DNA of 46,570 nucleotides from Roseomonas sp. KE2513 (GTDB taxonomy: Bacteria; Pseudomonadota; Alphaproteobacteria; Acetobacterales; Acetobacteraceae). Every line of letters begins with the position of its first letter. The first letter of the stretch is position 1. Both the position numbers and the translations under genes were made by a program. The notes under the pieces are model-generated. The model saw nothing but the letters and a program-made list of their open reading frames with translations. It did no database searches and was not told the origin of the DNA. The DNA is taken from positions 1-46,570 of the forward strand of contig NZ_RCVR01000038.1 in the NCBI RefSeq assembly GCF_016107305.1, read 5' to 3'. Of this stretch, positions 1 through 7,854 are shown one piece after another.

Positions 1-277
1 CTTGTTCGCTGAAAATCAGGTTTGGATTCCACTCCCACGTGCTCGCACTGGCCAAGGACCAGCGTCGCTTTGAGTGTCTGCTTCGGAGCACGTCCTCGGT
101 GGCGTTGAATGTTCGAGATGGTGTTGAAGCAGCCGCTTGTACCGGCAGTGACGCAATGTCCGCTTCCACTTCCATGTCCGACTTTGCGCTGACGAGCATC
201 AATGTCGTGGAAGGGTCGGGGGCGGCGGTAGCCTCCCGTCCGTAGCTAGCTCCAGGTGGGGTGGGAAGCAGCCATAG
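1..277. other. Left edge, no supportable gene
   Basis: I see no convincing gene here. A 68-codon plus-strand reading frame (39-245) has low-complexity Ser/Ala-rich composition typical of a shadow frame. The minus strand also stays open in places and could be the end of a gene cut by the window edge, but no family is recognisable. Confidence 0.3.
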
Positions 278-913
278 CTACTTCCAGAGTGAAATCCCTT
301 CCTGGGCGATCGTGCGCTGCACAGCGTCCCGCGCTTCCAGCCGCCGCGCGTGTGCCGTCCAGGCTGGGTACTGGCCTTGCATATCGATGTGCATACGGTT
401 CCCCCAGCGGAAGAACACCAGCAGGTAGGGATCGACTACCGAGTAAGCGTCGCCGAGCGCGTACTGACGGCCTTGCATCCTGTTCTCGACCAGAGCGAAT
501 GCCGATAGCAGGTACTCCATGCCCCGTTCGATCAACGGCCCGTGCGTGGAAGCGTCAGGTAGGAAGTAGTCCGTCTTCCATACCATTCGAACCGCCACGG
601 CGTGGACGGTGCCCGACAGCCAGTTGGTCCACTCGACCGCGCGCACGATGCTGCCGGTATCTGATCCCATGAGAGCGGCAGCAGGGTTGGTTAGCCCGAG
701 ATGCAGAAGGATCGCGGGGGCTTCAGTCAGGAGAAACCCCTCGGCGATCAGCACGGGGATACGGTCCTTGGGGTTGATCTGCCGGAACTCGGCAGACTTG
801 GTCTCAGGGTGCCCGGCGGACATCATCACCGTCTTGTAGGGGACGCCGATTTCTTCGAGGACGATGTGTGGAGCGAAAGCGCTCGATCCAGGGGAGGCAT
901 GAAGGGTGTACAT
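278..913 (-). CDS. Glutathione S-transferase family protein
   Basis: Soluble enzyme of the GST superfamily, which conjugates or reduces electrophiles with glutathione. The N-terminal thioredoxin-like half begins MYTLHASPGSSAFAPHIVLEE, followed by the cis-Pro segment DRIPVLIAEGFLLTEAPAI, where the T/S-E-x-x-A-I glutathione contact is seen. The C-terminal half is all-helical with a typical D-x-Y-x-x-V-x-x-Y/P-Y-L stretch (AYSVVDPYLLVFFRWG). At about 211 aa it is full length for the family. A start 39 nt upstream would add a 13-residue tail that does not look like GST, so the internal Met is preferred. It stands alone and is convergent with nothing visible. The substrate cannot be deduced. Confidence 0.9.
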   Translation of the reverse strand: MYTLHASPGSSAFAPHIVLEEIGVPYKTVMMSAGHPETKSAEFRQINPKDRIPVLIAEGFLLTEAPAILLHLGLTNPAAALMGSDTGSIVRAVEWTNWLSGTVHAVAVRMVWKTDYFLPDASTHGPLIERGMEYLLSAFALVENRMQGRQYALGDAYSVVDPYLLVFFRWGNRMHIDMQGQYPAWTAHARRLEARDAVQRTIAQEGISLWK

Positions 914-1031
914 CGATCCCGTGCTCGAAGGATGTGCTGCTAGATGGACCACCCATCCATAGCACAGTGACGAGTAGCGGTCGCGCCAGTCAAAGGTCCG
1001 GCAAGGGGGCGCGATCGGCCCTTTTGTAGGA

Positions 1032-2477
1032 TCAACCTAACCTATCGACTTCCTGCCAGAAGCCGGCTTTGCGGCCGTGAGCGGTCCGGAGCGCCCTTTC
1101 GTAGGCCGCGTGGTCCGGTATGGAGCCGAAGTCCTCCACGCGCCCCGCAGCGTCGCGGCAATCGCGGAGGTGCTGCGCCGCGTGCTTGTAGCGCGACGAC
1201 CGAGCTGTCCCGAGCGTGAAGTCGATTATAGCCCGGCGCAGCAGCATCGCAGCGAGGGGATGCCTGCTGTCCAGCGCGTCGGAGGCCGGCGAGAGCAGCT
1301 CGTAGAGGTCGCCGTCTAATGCCTGCGTCCGGCTCAGGACCAGTTCGCTCGCCCGCCGCAGGTCGGGCCAAGTGACGAGGAACTCCAGCGATTGGTGGAC
1401 GTCCTTGAACACGAGCGCGTGCGCCATGGCCCGCTGCTCCGCTTCGACATCGTCGAAGTCCGGTAGCTTGCGAAGGTAGGCGTGAAGATGGGTGGCGCTG
1501 AGCGTCGTGGTGAAGCGCTCCCACCGGAAGGCCTGCGCCTCGTCGGATCGCCCGAGCGCCTCGAGCACGTCGAGGCGCGCGTCCTCCCACTCGACCGGCG
1601 CCTGTTCACGCTGCCGCGCGTCGACGCGCTCCACCGCCGCCCAGGCCTCGGGCAGTCGCCCGGCTCCGAGCAGCCGTCGCGCGATGGCCGCGGCGACGGC
1701 CGGCATCTTGCGCGCAGGGGCGTCGAACTGCCCGATGAAGCCGTCCACGTCCCCGAGCGCGTCCGCCACCTGCTGCAGGATGAGGCTGGCCATGTGCTTT
1801 CGGTGACGGGACCGAACCTCGTCGGCGTGGATCGGACCGGCACTCGACCAGGCGACCACCTGTCGCTTGCTCCCGGGCGATGCGGCAAGCGGTTCCGCCT
1901 GCCACGCTTGCACGGCTTCCCTGAGAATCAGCAGCCCGGCCGTGCCGAGTTGGGGAGCCAGGATGGGGACGAGTTCGCCCCAGACACCATGTTCGTCGAC
2001 GGCAAGGGCCTGAAAGGCGCGGTTGGCGAGGGCCTCGGGCGGTAAGCCGGCCCGCTGTGCCAGGGTGCCGAGATCCCGGACGGCGGTTTGGAATGCCTCG
2101 GACAGGCGGCCGCTGCCATCGTCGGAACGCGCGAGCACGCCTTCGGCGCAGCCGACCAGGCGCCAGAGCAGTTCGAAGGCCTCGGCCGGATCGGTTGGGG
2201 CAACCACGTCGAGGATGGCGCGGCGCTGCACCTCCAGTTCGGCTAGCAACGGCTTGATCTTCTGCCAGTTCAGCCAGGTTTTCGCGCTCCCGATACGGAC
2301 CAGCTGCTTAGTGACGGCACGCGCCGTTTCACCGGCACCGCCGCGGCCGGCCAGGGCCAGGCGGAGCTGTCGCTGGGCTTCAGCATTGCCCTTGCTGATC
2401 GCCATGAGCAGTTCCGCGAGCCGGGCCGCGCCGAGCGCCTCGAGGTTCGCAGCGTTCAGTGTCTTGCTCTGGGCCAT
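1032..2477 (-). CDS. DUF6880 family protein
   Basis: 481-aa protein matching the DUF6880 pattern seen in many alphaproteobacteria: a conserved start (KTLNAANLEALGAARLAELL) followed by an all-alpha, TPR-like body (for example LEALGRSDEAQAFRWERF, a helix-turn-helix repeat). The function of the family is unknown to me. No membrane segment or catalytic motif is visible. It follows scpA in the same direction after a 117-nt gap containing DnaA-box-like sequences, so it may have its own promoter. Confidence 0.8.
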   Translation of the reverse strand: MAQSKTLNAANLEALGAARLAELLMAISKGNAEAQRQLRLALAGRGGAGETARAVTKQLVRIGSAKTWLNWQKIKPLLAELEVQRRAILDVVAPTDPAEAFELLWRLVGCAEGVLARSDDGSGRLSEAFQTAVRDLGTLAQRAGLPPEALANRAFQALAVDEHGVWGELVPILAPQLGTAGLLILREAVQAWQAEPLAASPGSKRQVVAWSSAGPIHADEVRSRHRKHMASLILQQVADALGDVDGFIGQFDAPARKMPAVAAAIARRLLGAGRLPEAWAAVERVDARQREQAPVEWEDARLDVLEALGRSDEAQAFRWERFTTTLSATHLHAYLRKLPDFDDVEAEQRAMAHALVFKDVHQSLEFLVTWPDLRRASELVLSRTQALDGDLYELLSPASDALDSRHPLAAMLLRRAIIDFTLGTARSSRYKHAAQHLRDCRDAAGRVEDFGSIPDHAAYERALRTAHGRKAGFWQEVDRLG

Positions 2478-2525
2478 GCTGTGCTTCTGGTTCGATCAGG
2501 AACTGTCTTCAACGGCCATCTCGTC

Positions 2526-2577
2526 GGATAACTGGCATGCGGACGTACACAGACTTATCCCCCGCAACTGTGGATAA
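2526..2577. promoter_or_regulatory. DnaA-box-like cluster between scpA and DUF6880 gene
   Basis: TGTGGATAA at 2569-2577 is an exact reverse complement of the DnaA box TTATCCACA. It faces TTATCCCCC (2555-2563, two mismatches), and a further GGATAA lies at 2526-2531. They may bind DnaA as part of replication control or may be chance. The distance to the iterons near 6.4 kb is large. Confidence 0.4.
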
Positions 2578-2594
2578 ACGGTCGTCGCGAGCGA

Positions 2595-3389
2595 TCACGA
2601 AGGAAGCACAAGGGCTGACAGCCTGACCTGGAGGGGACCAAAAGTCCGATCCTGGTGCACGAGGACCTCACCCTGCTTGGCGAGTTCCAGGCCAGCCAGG
2701 AAGCCGGTCGCGAGGTTGGAACGACGCCGCAGCGGCGAGGCGGGTATGCATCCTGACGCTCCGGGTACCAGCTCACCCAGCTCGCCACCGCCGGGGTGGT
2801 CACGCAACCAGGTCCGCAAGTGCACGAGTGCTTCCGCAAGGGGCCAGACATCAAGTGCGGGCGGCGCGTACGGCCGGACTGCCTCGCGTGCCGCCGTCTT
2901 CGGCACATCCAACAAGTCGAAGCACGCCAGCAAGAGGTCCAGCAGATCCCCGCCCTCAGTGCGGTCGGCGATGGCAGGCACTTCGGCGACCCCACGGGCG
3001 AAGACCTCCTGCCCTAGTTGCGGCCGCCGCTCCAGCCACCCTGCCAGTGCTCGCGCGTGCCGGCGCTGCTCAGCGCGGATGAGGCCGTCGCGTAGTCGCT
3101 CCGCCTCCGGCACCTTTGCCTCGTCCTCAGCATGCACCAGCAGCTTCGACTTCAGCAGGACCAGCCAGCTGGCGGCGATGAGCCAGTCGCCCCGCTCCGT
3201 TAGGGTCGCCGCGGCGCCCGGTGCCTCCACTGCGGCTACGTACTGGTCCACCAGCGCCACGATCGACAGGCGCGCAAGATCGACCTTCTGAGCGCGGGCC
3301 AGCTCCAGCAGGAAGTCGATCGGCCCCTCGTAGCCGTCGAGTTGCACGACCGGGGCGGAGGCGGGACCGCCCCGCCCGGCCGGCGTCAT
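2595..3389 (-). CDS. scpA: Segregation and condensation protein A (ScpA)
   Basis: 264-aa kleisin-family protein. In chromosomes ScpA bridges the SMC heads and binds ScpB to form the condensin complex. The N-terminus carries the hallmark YEGPIDFLLELARAQKVDLA followed by ISIVALVDQY-type sequence; the middle has WLVLLKSKLLV; the C-terminal winged-helix part ends VRLSALVLPS. The ATG overlaps the stop of the upstream AT-hook gene by four bases (ATGA), indicating translational coupling. A longer frame upstream to 3935 is a shadow of the neighbouring gene. No smc or scpB is in the window, so this plasmid ScpA may use host SMC/ScpB partners or have a specialised role with the adjacent recombinase. 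Confidence 0.92.
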   Translation of the reverse strand: MTPAGRGGPASAPVVQLDGYEGPIDFLLELARAQKVDLARLSIVALVDQYVAAVEAPGAAATLTERGDWLIAASWLVLLKSKLLVHAEDEAKVPEAERLRDGLIRAEQRRHARALAGWLERRPQLGQEVFARGVAEVPAIADRTEGGDLLDLLLACFDLLDVPKTAAREAVRPYAPPALDVWPLAEALVHLRTWLRDHPGGGELGELVPGASGCIPASPLRRRSNLATGFLAGLELAKQGEVLVHQDRTFGPLQVRLSALVLPS

Positions 3390-4144
3390 CCGGCGTCGCC
3401 GGCGACGGGTTGCAGGTCCAGCCGCAGGTCGGTCCAGGTCTTGGTCAGCAGCCGCACCGCCGCAGCAGGGCCGGCATCGGCTGCGAAGAACCCGAAGTGC
3501 AGTGCCGCCTGGCCCTTCGGTCGCCGGCCCGCCGAGCTGGGCAGCCGCTGCACTCGGCGTAGTTCTTCGGTGCCCCAGTGGGTGCGGAGCCAGCGCCGGG
3601 CATCCGGGTGGTCGGGACCGAGCGCCAGGATCGCCGCCGGCACGGGCAGCAAGGCGTGCAGGTCGAGCGGCCGGGCACGGCTCGCCTCCGCCGCAGCCCG
3701 AACCCGCCGGTGCCGATCCTCGCTGCGTTCGCGAAGCTGCGCTGCAAAGATCCGGCAGCCCTCGAGCGATAGCCGCCCGGTGCGGGGATAGCGGGAGGCC
3801 AGACGGTGAAACACGTCCTCCTCCATGGCGGCGAAGTCGATCTGCCAGGGCGTGACACCCGGCCCCTCTGCCGCGGCGGCGAAGGCCGCCACCATTTCGG
3901 CTGGCCCGCCGACGGCCAGCCGAAACGGCAGCCACTCCGTGTGCTCGACCGCTCCCTCGCCGCCCAGACGATCGGCGCCAGGCAGTTCCGCTTGGCTAAG
4001 GGTGGCTGTCGAGCCGACCGTGTCCCGACCGACGGAACGAACCTGCTTCGGACGCCCACGCGGCCGCTTCGGTGCGTCCGGCTTCGCGCGGGAGCGCGAC
4101 GGCCGGACCGGCGCCTCGTCCCAGGGGAAGCGGATCTCCGTCAC
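3386..4144 (-). CDS. Hypothetical protein with AT-hook, between recombinase and scpA
   Basis: 252-aa protein of unknown family. It starts at GTG in a GTGA overlap with the recombinase stop codon and ends in an ATGA overlap with scpA, so the three genes form one operon. Residues about 25-34 (PKRPRGRPKQ) are an AT-hook-like minor-groove binding motif inside a basic, disordered N-terminus. The rest is a compact, mostly helical domain (WLPFRLAVGGPAEMVAAF, DFAAMEEDVFHRLASRYP) with no motif I recognise. Its position suggests a DNA-binding partner of the recombinase or of ScpA; it does not look like ScpB. Confidence 0.8.
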   Translation of the reverse strand: MTEIRFPWDEAPVRPSRSRAKPDAPKRPRGRPKQVRSVGRDTVGSTATLSQAELPGADRLGGEGAVEHTEWLPFRLAVGGPAEMVAAFAAAAEGPGVTPWQIDFAAMEEDVFHRLASRYPRTGRLSLEGCRIFAAQLRERSEDRHRRVRAAAEASRARPLDLHALLPVPAAILALGPDHPDARRWLRTHWGTEELRRVQRLPSSAGRRPKGQAALHFGFFAADAGPAAAVRLLTKTWTDLRLDLQPVAGDAG

Positions 4145-5142
4145 AGGCCGACCTTGCCGGCGGGGCTCTCGGAGAGAAGCTTGGCCCGCCGAACGTAGCC
4201 GCGCATGGTCTTGTGGTCGCGATGGCGCGTGTGATCCATGATGTCCTGATCCCGCACACCCTTGTCGTAGGCCTCGGTGATGAAGCCGGCGCGCAACCCG
4301 TGCGCGGTCAGGCGGTCGCCGCCCGGCACGGTGATGCCGGCGAGGTGGGCGCGTCCGAGCAGCAGGAAGCGCACGGAGTCCGGCACCAACGCGTCGCGGC
4401 CGATGGTGCCGGTCTTGCTGATGCGGCGGAACAGCGGTCCCGCGCGGTGCTTCAGTGTCGCGCGCCAGGCCTCGATGGCGCGCACCGGACAGGTCGCCGG
4501 GTTCTTGCCGCGCGGGATGCCGATCTCGGCGCCCTGGCGCTCCTGGTCTGTCTTGGACCGGCGGATGCGTACCCGCAGGCCGAACGGCGTGGGCACGACA
4601 TCGGTCACTTCGAGCGCCACGAGTTCGGAGCGGCGGAAGGCGCCTGCGAAGCCCAGCAGCAACAGCGCGCGGTCGCGCCGGCCCACAGGACCATCGTCGC
4701 AGGTGTCGACGAGCTTGCGCAGGTCGGCGAGGCGGATCGCCGCGGCCTGACGCACGGGCTGGCCGTGCTCGGCGAGCACGCCCTTCAGCGTGGCGCGGAT
4801 CTCGAGGCTGCCGGTCTCCCAGGGGAAGCCGTTGTAGCGATGCATCTGGCCGATGGCGGCGAGCCGGCGGCGGACGGTGGTGGGGGCGTGGGTCTCGCCG
4901 AGATGGGCAAGGTAGGCGCCGACGGTGGAGGGCTCGGCCGGGATGGGTTCGAGGCCGGCCTCGAGGCACCAGGCGGAGAAGTGCTGCCAGTCCGAGCGGT
5001 AGGCCCGCAAGGTGGCAGGCGACATGGAGCGGCGGGCGTACTCGCGAGCCTTGGCCTGCGCCGCCAGGCCCTTGGCGGTGGGCACAAGTCGCTGTTCCGG
5101 CAGGCTTTCACCCGCCCCACGTGTCGCGACGTCGCTACCCAT
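4141..5142 (-). CDS. Tyrosine recombinase, Xer/phage-integrase type
   Basis: 333-aa site-specific recombinase. The N-terminal SAM-like core-binding domain covers roughly residues 30-125 (SMSPATLRAYRSDWQHFSAW). The catalytic domain shows all expected residues: Arg170 (AFRRSEL), Lys197 (RRSKTD), His281-x-x-Arg284 (HGLRAG), His307 and nucleophile Tyr316, nine residues apart as is usual. Length and layout resemble XerC/XerD. It leads the operon with the AT-hook gene and scpA. A 36-bp inverted site of XerCD/dif geometry lies 71 nt upstream of its start, fitting a role in resolving replicon multimers rather than in integration. Confidence 0.93.
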   Translation of the reverse strand: MGSDVATRGAGESLPEQRLVPTAKGLAAQAKAREYARRSMSPATLRAYRSDWQHFSAWCLEAGLEPIPAEPSTVGAYLAHLGETHAPTTVRRRLAAIGQMHRYNGFPWETGSLEIRATLKGVLAEHGQPVRQAAAIRLADLRKLVDTCDDGPVGRRDRALLLLGFAGAFRRSELVALEVTDVVPTPFGLRVRIRRSKTDQERQGAEIGIPRGKNPATCPVRAIEAWRATLKHRAGPLFRRISKTGTIGRDALVPDSVRFLLLGRAHLAGITVPGGDRLTAHGLRAGFITEAYDKGVRDQDIMDHTRHRDHKTMRGYVRRAKLLSESPAGKVGL

Positions 5143-5212
5143 ATCGCCTCGACCTCCTGCCTCCGGAAGCCCGAATCTGCCTCAGGCGGGCACGAAGCGC
5201 CACCTGCAATTA

Positions 5213-5248
5213 CATTACTCGTGATAAGGGGGGTTATCGCGGGTAATG
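5213..5248. other. dif-like core recombination site
   Basis: Two 15-bp arms, CATTACTCGTGATAA (5213-5227) and TTATCGCGGGTAATG (5234-5248), are inverted repeats matching at 13 of 15 positions and separated by six G residues. Inner ends ATAA-N6-TTAT and the 6-bp spacer are exactly the geometry of XerC/XerD dif sites. It lies immediately upstream of the Xer-like gene, so it is the probable target of that enzyme. It could alternatively be an operator. Confidence 0.7.
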
Positions 5249-5430
5249 GGTCGCGTGCATGCTGTTGGTTGTTGCTCGGCCGAGATCGCGATAGTCCCTG
5301 ATTGCCATCCTGGATTCCGGGCCGATCATCCTTGGTTCTGGGACGGGTCCGGTCGGCCGAGGCGAACCTGAAGCGGACCGGAGCCGAGATCAACCTGGTG
5401 GACGCGGTCAACGCTGCCTGACGGCGAGGC

Positions 5431-6369
5431 TCAGATCGGCAGCTCGGCCTGGGGACTGCCGGCCCGAACGTATCGGTATCTGTATGTCTTCGCCCGGCCG
5501 GACCCTACGACCTCCTCCACCCACGACGTGAGCCCGCCTGCCTGCTGCATGTCGGCAAGCGCCTGCCGAACCTCCTCTCGCAACTTGACCCGTTTCTTTG
5601 TCTCCTCGGCGCGGTAGTCACGCCCGGCCAGCGAGGCCAGCAGTTCCACGTTGATCCAGCTATGGGCAGGCTGGCTGTCAATGTAGGGCCACCAGCATCG
5701 CGCGTAATCGGACTTCAATTTGAAGTAAACGTCAGCATCTACTGCGACGAGATGCCGTTCCTCAAGTGTCCGACGGACCCATTCTCCATACGACACCGTC
5801 AACTTGCTATCGAGCTGGGCACCATCCCACTCGATTCGACCTATTAGGGCATCCGACCAACCGGCTCCGGCGAGCATCCCCCGGGCCTCGGCACGCAGAT
5901 ATTCTTCATGCGATCCACGGAAGACCCTGATCGTTACGCGCTGTAGCTCCTGGAGCACGCGAAGGGCGGTCAGGAGGTTCGTCACGTGGATGGTCAGGCC
6001 ACTGGCAGCCAGCAGCTCCCGCCACGTCGTCTCGGTCTGGCATACGACGATCTTCTGCCCAGTCTCGGTGCGGGCCTCGACGCGCTTCGCGCGCAGCCGG
6101 AAAAGCGCAACGAGCGCATCCCGATGCCGGGTTCCCAGCTCGCGCCCGGCCACTTCGACCACGCTGTGCGGGGGGACGATGTAGGTCCGACGGAAGTTGC
6201 TGTCGGTGTCCAAACCATGGACACGGGCAGCGAATGCACTCGTCCGAGCCAGCCGGGAGGGCATCACGGCGGGGGCACGACGCCCCCTGGCGTTCTGCTT
6301 CGTCCGCTCAAGCCGGGCAAGGCGCTTTCGCTCCACCTCAGACAGGAATTTCGGCCCGCTCTCGCTCAT
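5431..6369 (-). CDS. Plasmid replication initiator protein (RepA-like)
   Basis: 312-aa protein, taken to start at the Met beginning MSESGPKFLSEVERKR; a 33-residue upstream extension would run through an iteron and is unlikely. It resembles plasmid Rep proteins with tandem winged helices: a conserved entry RRTYIVPPHSVVEV, the helical ELGTRHRDALVALFRLR, then WRELLAASGLTIHVTNLLTALRVLQ and a C-terminal KLKSDYARCWWPYI block followed by a basic wing. Iteron-like repeats begin seven bases before its start codon and continue upstream, so it probably binds them to open the origin and also represses itself. The exact Rep family cannot be settled by eye. Confidence 0.78.
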   Translation of the reverse strand: MSESGPKFLSEVERKRLARLERTKQNARGRRAPAVMPSRLARTSAFAARVHGLDTDSNFRRTYIVPPHSVVEVAGRELGTRHRDALVALFRLRAKRVEARTETGQKIVVCQTETTWRELLAASGLTIHVTNLLTALRVLQELQRVTIRVFRGSHEEYLRAEARGMLAGAGWSDALIGRIEWDGAQLDSKLTVSYGEWVRRTLEERHLVAVDADVYFKLKSDYARCWWPYIDSQPAHSWINVELLASLAGRDYRAEETKKRVKLREEVRQALADMQQAGGLTSWVEEVVGSGRAKTYRYRYVRAGSPQAELPI

Positions 6370-6375
6370 TGCCCC

Positions 6376-6863
6376 AAAATGCCCCTGCGATTCCGCTCGC
6401 CGCTGGAATGCTCCCGCGATTCCCGTGGAAGAGGAGCATAGACACGAAGAATGGGCCTGAGAGCCCAAAAAATGCTCCCGTGATTCCCGTCACCCGGAGA
6501 AGTTATCCCCAGCTCTGGGGACAACAGGAGGCCCTAAGTGAATCCCAGGGGCACTTTCCGTAGAGGCAGGGGCATTACGCGTAAAAGCGGGAGCAGAACC
6601 CCCACCTAGGCCACTGAATCGAAACGCAGAATTTCCCTTTAGACTCATATTATTAGACGAATCTTAGACCTTCCGCTGGGGACAACCCTAACGCGGGCTG
6701 GTTCCCCATGCTGGTCCTGGAACGGACGTCCAGTTCATGAGGCAGGAACGGCATCGGGAGAAAGGCTGCTGAAAGGACGGTCCTGGCACCGACTCGGACC
6801 AATCAAGGGTGCAGGGAAGAAGCAGAGGAGGGGATCGGGCTCTAAAGTGCCCCCGCAATTACG
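6376..6863. repeat. Iterons of the replication origin
   Basis: Repeats of about 20 bp with core AATGCYCCYGNGATTCCCG. Direct copies: 6376-6395, 6405-6426, 6469-6490 and a weaker one at 6844-6863 (AAAGTGCCCCCGCAATTACG). Inverted, more diverged copies: 6538-6557, 6560-6577 and 6581-6598. The array spans both sides of a palindromic DnaA-like box and an AT-rich stretch, as expected of a Rep-binding iteron origin. Confidence 0.8.
6503..6666. other. Probable oriV core: DnaA-like box, palindrome, AT-rich region
   Basis: TTATCCCCA (6503-6511) differs from the DnaA box at one position and overlaps a palindrome TCCCCAG-CT-CTGGGGA (6506-6521). After the inverted iterons comes the most AT-rich stretch of this neighbourhood (about 6628-6666), a likely unwinding region. 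Direct and inverted iterons flank it. Confidence 0.6.
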
Positions 6864-6889
6864 ACTGCCTCGCCCCTTCCAGGGCGGCC

Positions 6890-7282
6890 ACTTTGGCCGC
6901 CATCGCGATGTTCAGACCCTTAGGTCCGCGCACAGTGCCAGACATTGGTCCGCCGGTCCTGACCGTCTTGAGAGAACGCCAGAATGTGGTGGGCCCCGAG
7001 GTAGCGTCCTGGCCTCGGTCACGAACCCTCGGCGCCGCAGCGTTCGCAGAACCCTCCGGCGCGCAGCAGGACCTCCGCCCACACGCGGGGGTCCCGGACG
7101 TAACGGCGGCCCCTAAAAGTGACTGTGTGGTGTGTGTCGGAGCCGGCATCGACGTCGTTGAGACTGTCGCCTGTAGCTCGCAGGTCGTGGTCCAAGAGTC
7201 GCTCAATCAGGCCCGCATGGGGCACCTCGACCTTCATGCGCTCCCAGGCCCGCCGAGTGCCCAGGCCACGTAGCGCCGCCAT
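6890..7282 (-). pseudogene. Decayed HNH endonuclease
   Basis: The minus-strand frame reads RRYVRDPRVWAEVLLRAGGF then CERCGAEGS, typical of the first Cys-x2-Cys knuckle of HNH endonucleases. It stops at TGA (7019-7021), but the same frame continues with RYLGAHHILAFSQDGQDRR and NVWHC, the His-His-Ile and Asp...Asn-Val parts of the HNH core. A second stop (TAA, 6920-6922) follows where the final Cys-x2-Cys/His segment should be, and those residues are lost. Two in-frame stops and missing ligands mark it as non-functional. The reading frame also extends upstream of 7282 without a clear start. Confidence 0.7.
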
Positions 7283-7580
7283 GGAAGCTGCGATCGCATC
7301 CTCGTAGTCCGACCGGCTACCTTCAAAAGACGGTGGAGCAGCACCTCAAGGGCGAACTACGGCTCGAGAAGACCCTGCACGGCGTCGCCGACATGGCTGG
7401 ACGGCCGGGCAAGGCGACTCGCAGAAGCCAGATGCCGCAGGGAAGCTTCGGCCGGCTGCTGGGCTGATTTCTTCGCTGCCACACAAGATTCACCCGGTCA
7501 TGCAAAGCCTTGTGGGTAGGGCATTCCGCGAGTCATGGAGCCTCCTCCCGCAGGTTCGCGGTCGCGTGAGCTGGGAATCA
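7283..7580. other. Intergenic region with possible gene remnant
   Basis: No intact gene. A plus-strand frame ending at 7467 reads YLQKTVEQHLKGELRLEKTL and further protein-like residues before a stop, but has no plausible start; it may be the remains of a lost gene. An imuA gene, expected upstream of imuB, is not present. Confidence 0.35.
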
Positions 7581-7595
7581 GTTCTTGTTTTGTTC
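7581..7595 (+). promoter_or_regulatory. LexA (SOS) box, alphaproteobacterial type
   Basis: GTTCTTGTTTTGTTC fits the alphaproteobacterial LexA consensus GTTC-N7-GTTC perfectly. It ends 25 nt before the ATG of the 77-aa gene and overlaps a weak -35-like TTGTTT (7585-7590) with ATAGGG 17 nt further on. It should place the downstream 77-aa gene, imuB and dnaE2 under SOS repression. Confidence 0.85.
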
Positions 7596-7620
7596 GCGAT
7601 TCGCCCGATAGGGTGGCGGC

Positions 7621-7854
7621 ATGGCCGACCATTTTCCGAACGAATCCAACGAGAACTCGCTAAGCCCAGCGCGCCCAGAGGAGGTGGCCGACGCACTGTC
7701 CTACGCGCTGCGCTACGACGAGCGCGGGCGGCCACGGCCGCACGGTGGGGAGATGGTCGCGGGCTTGGCGGCGCAGCACTTGGCTCAGTATCTCGAGCGG
7801 GCCGGCTTCGTGTTGATGCGCAAGCGTCCGGGGCGTCCACACAGTGCGGGGTGA
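7621..7854 (+). CDS. Small SOS-operon protein of unknown function
   Basis: 77-aa soluble protein, first gene after the LexA box and overlapping imuB by 11 nt. The central part (EEVADALSYALRYDERGR) and C-terminus (LAAQHLAQYLERAGFVLMRK) look like a small conserved helical family; I recall similar proteins in related genomes but know no function. Its co-regulation with the mutasome suggests a link to DNA damage, although it is not ImuA, which is about three times longer and RecA-like. Confidence 0.75.
   Translation: MADHFPNESNENSLSPARPEEVADALSYALRYDERGRPRPHGGEMVAGLAAQHLAQYLERAGFVLMRKRPGRPHSAG

Noticed and set aside
5329-5421. Protein-like plus-strand stretch ending EINLVDAVNAA
   Set aside because: Reads plausibly as a C-terminal remnant but has no start and is too short to assign.
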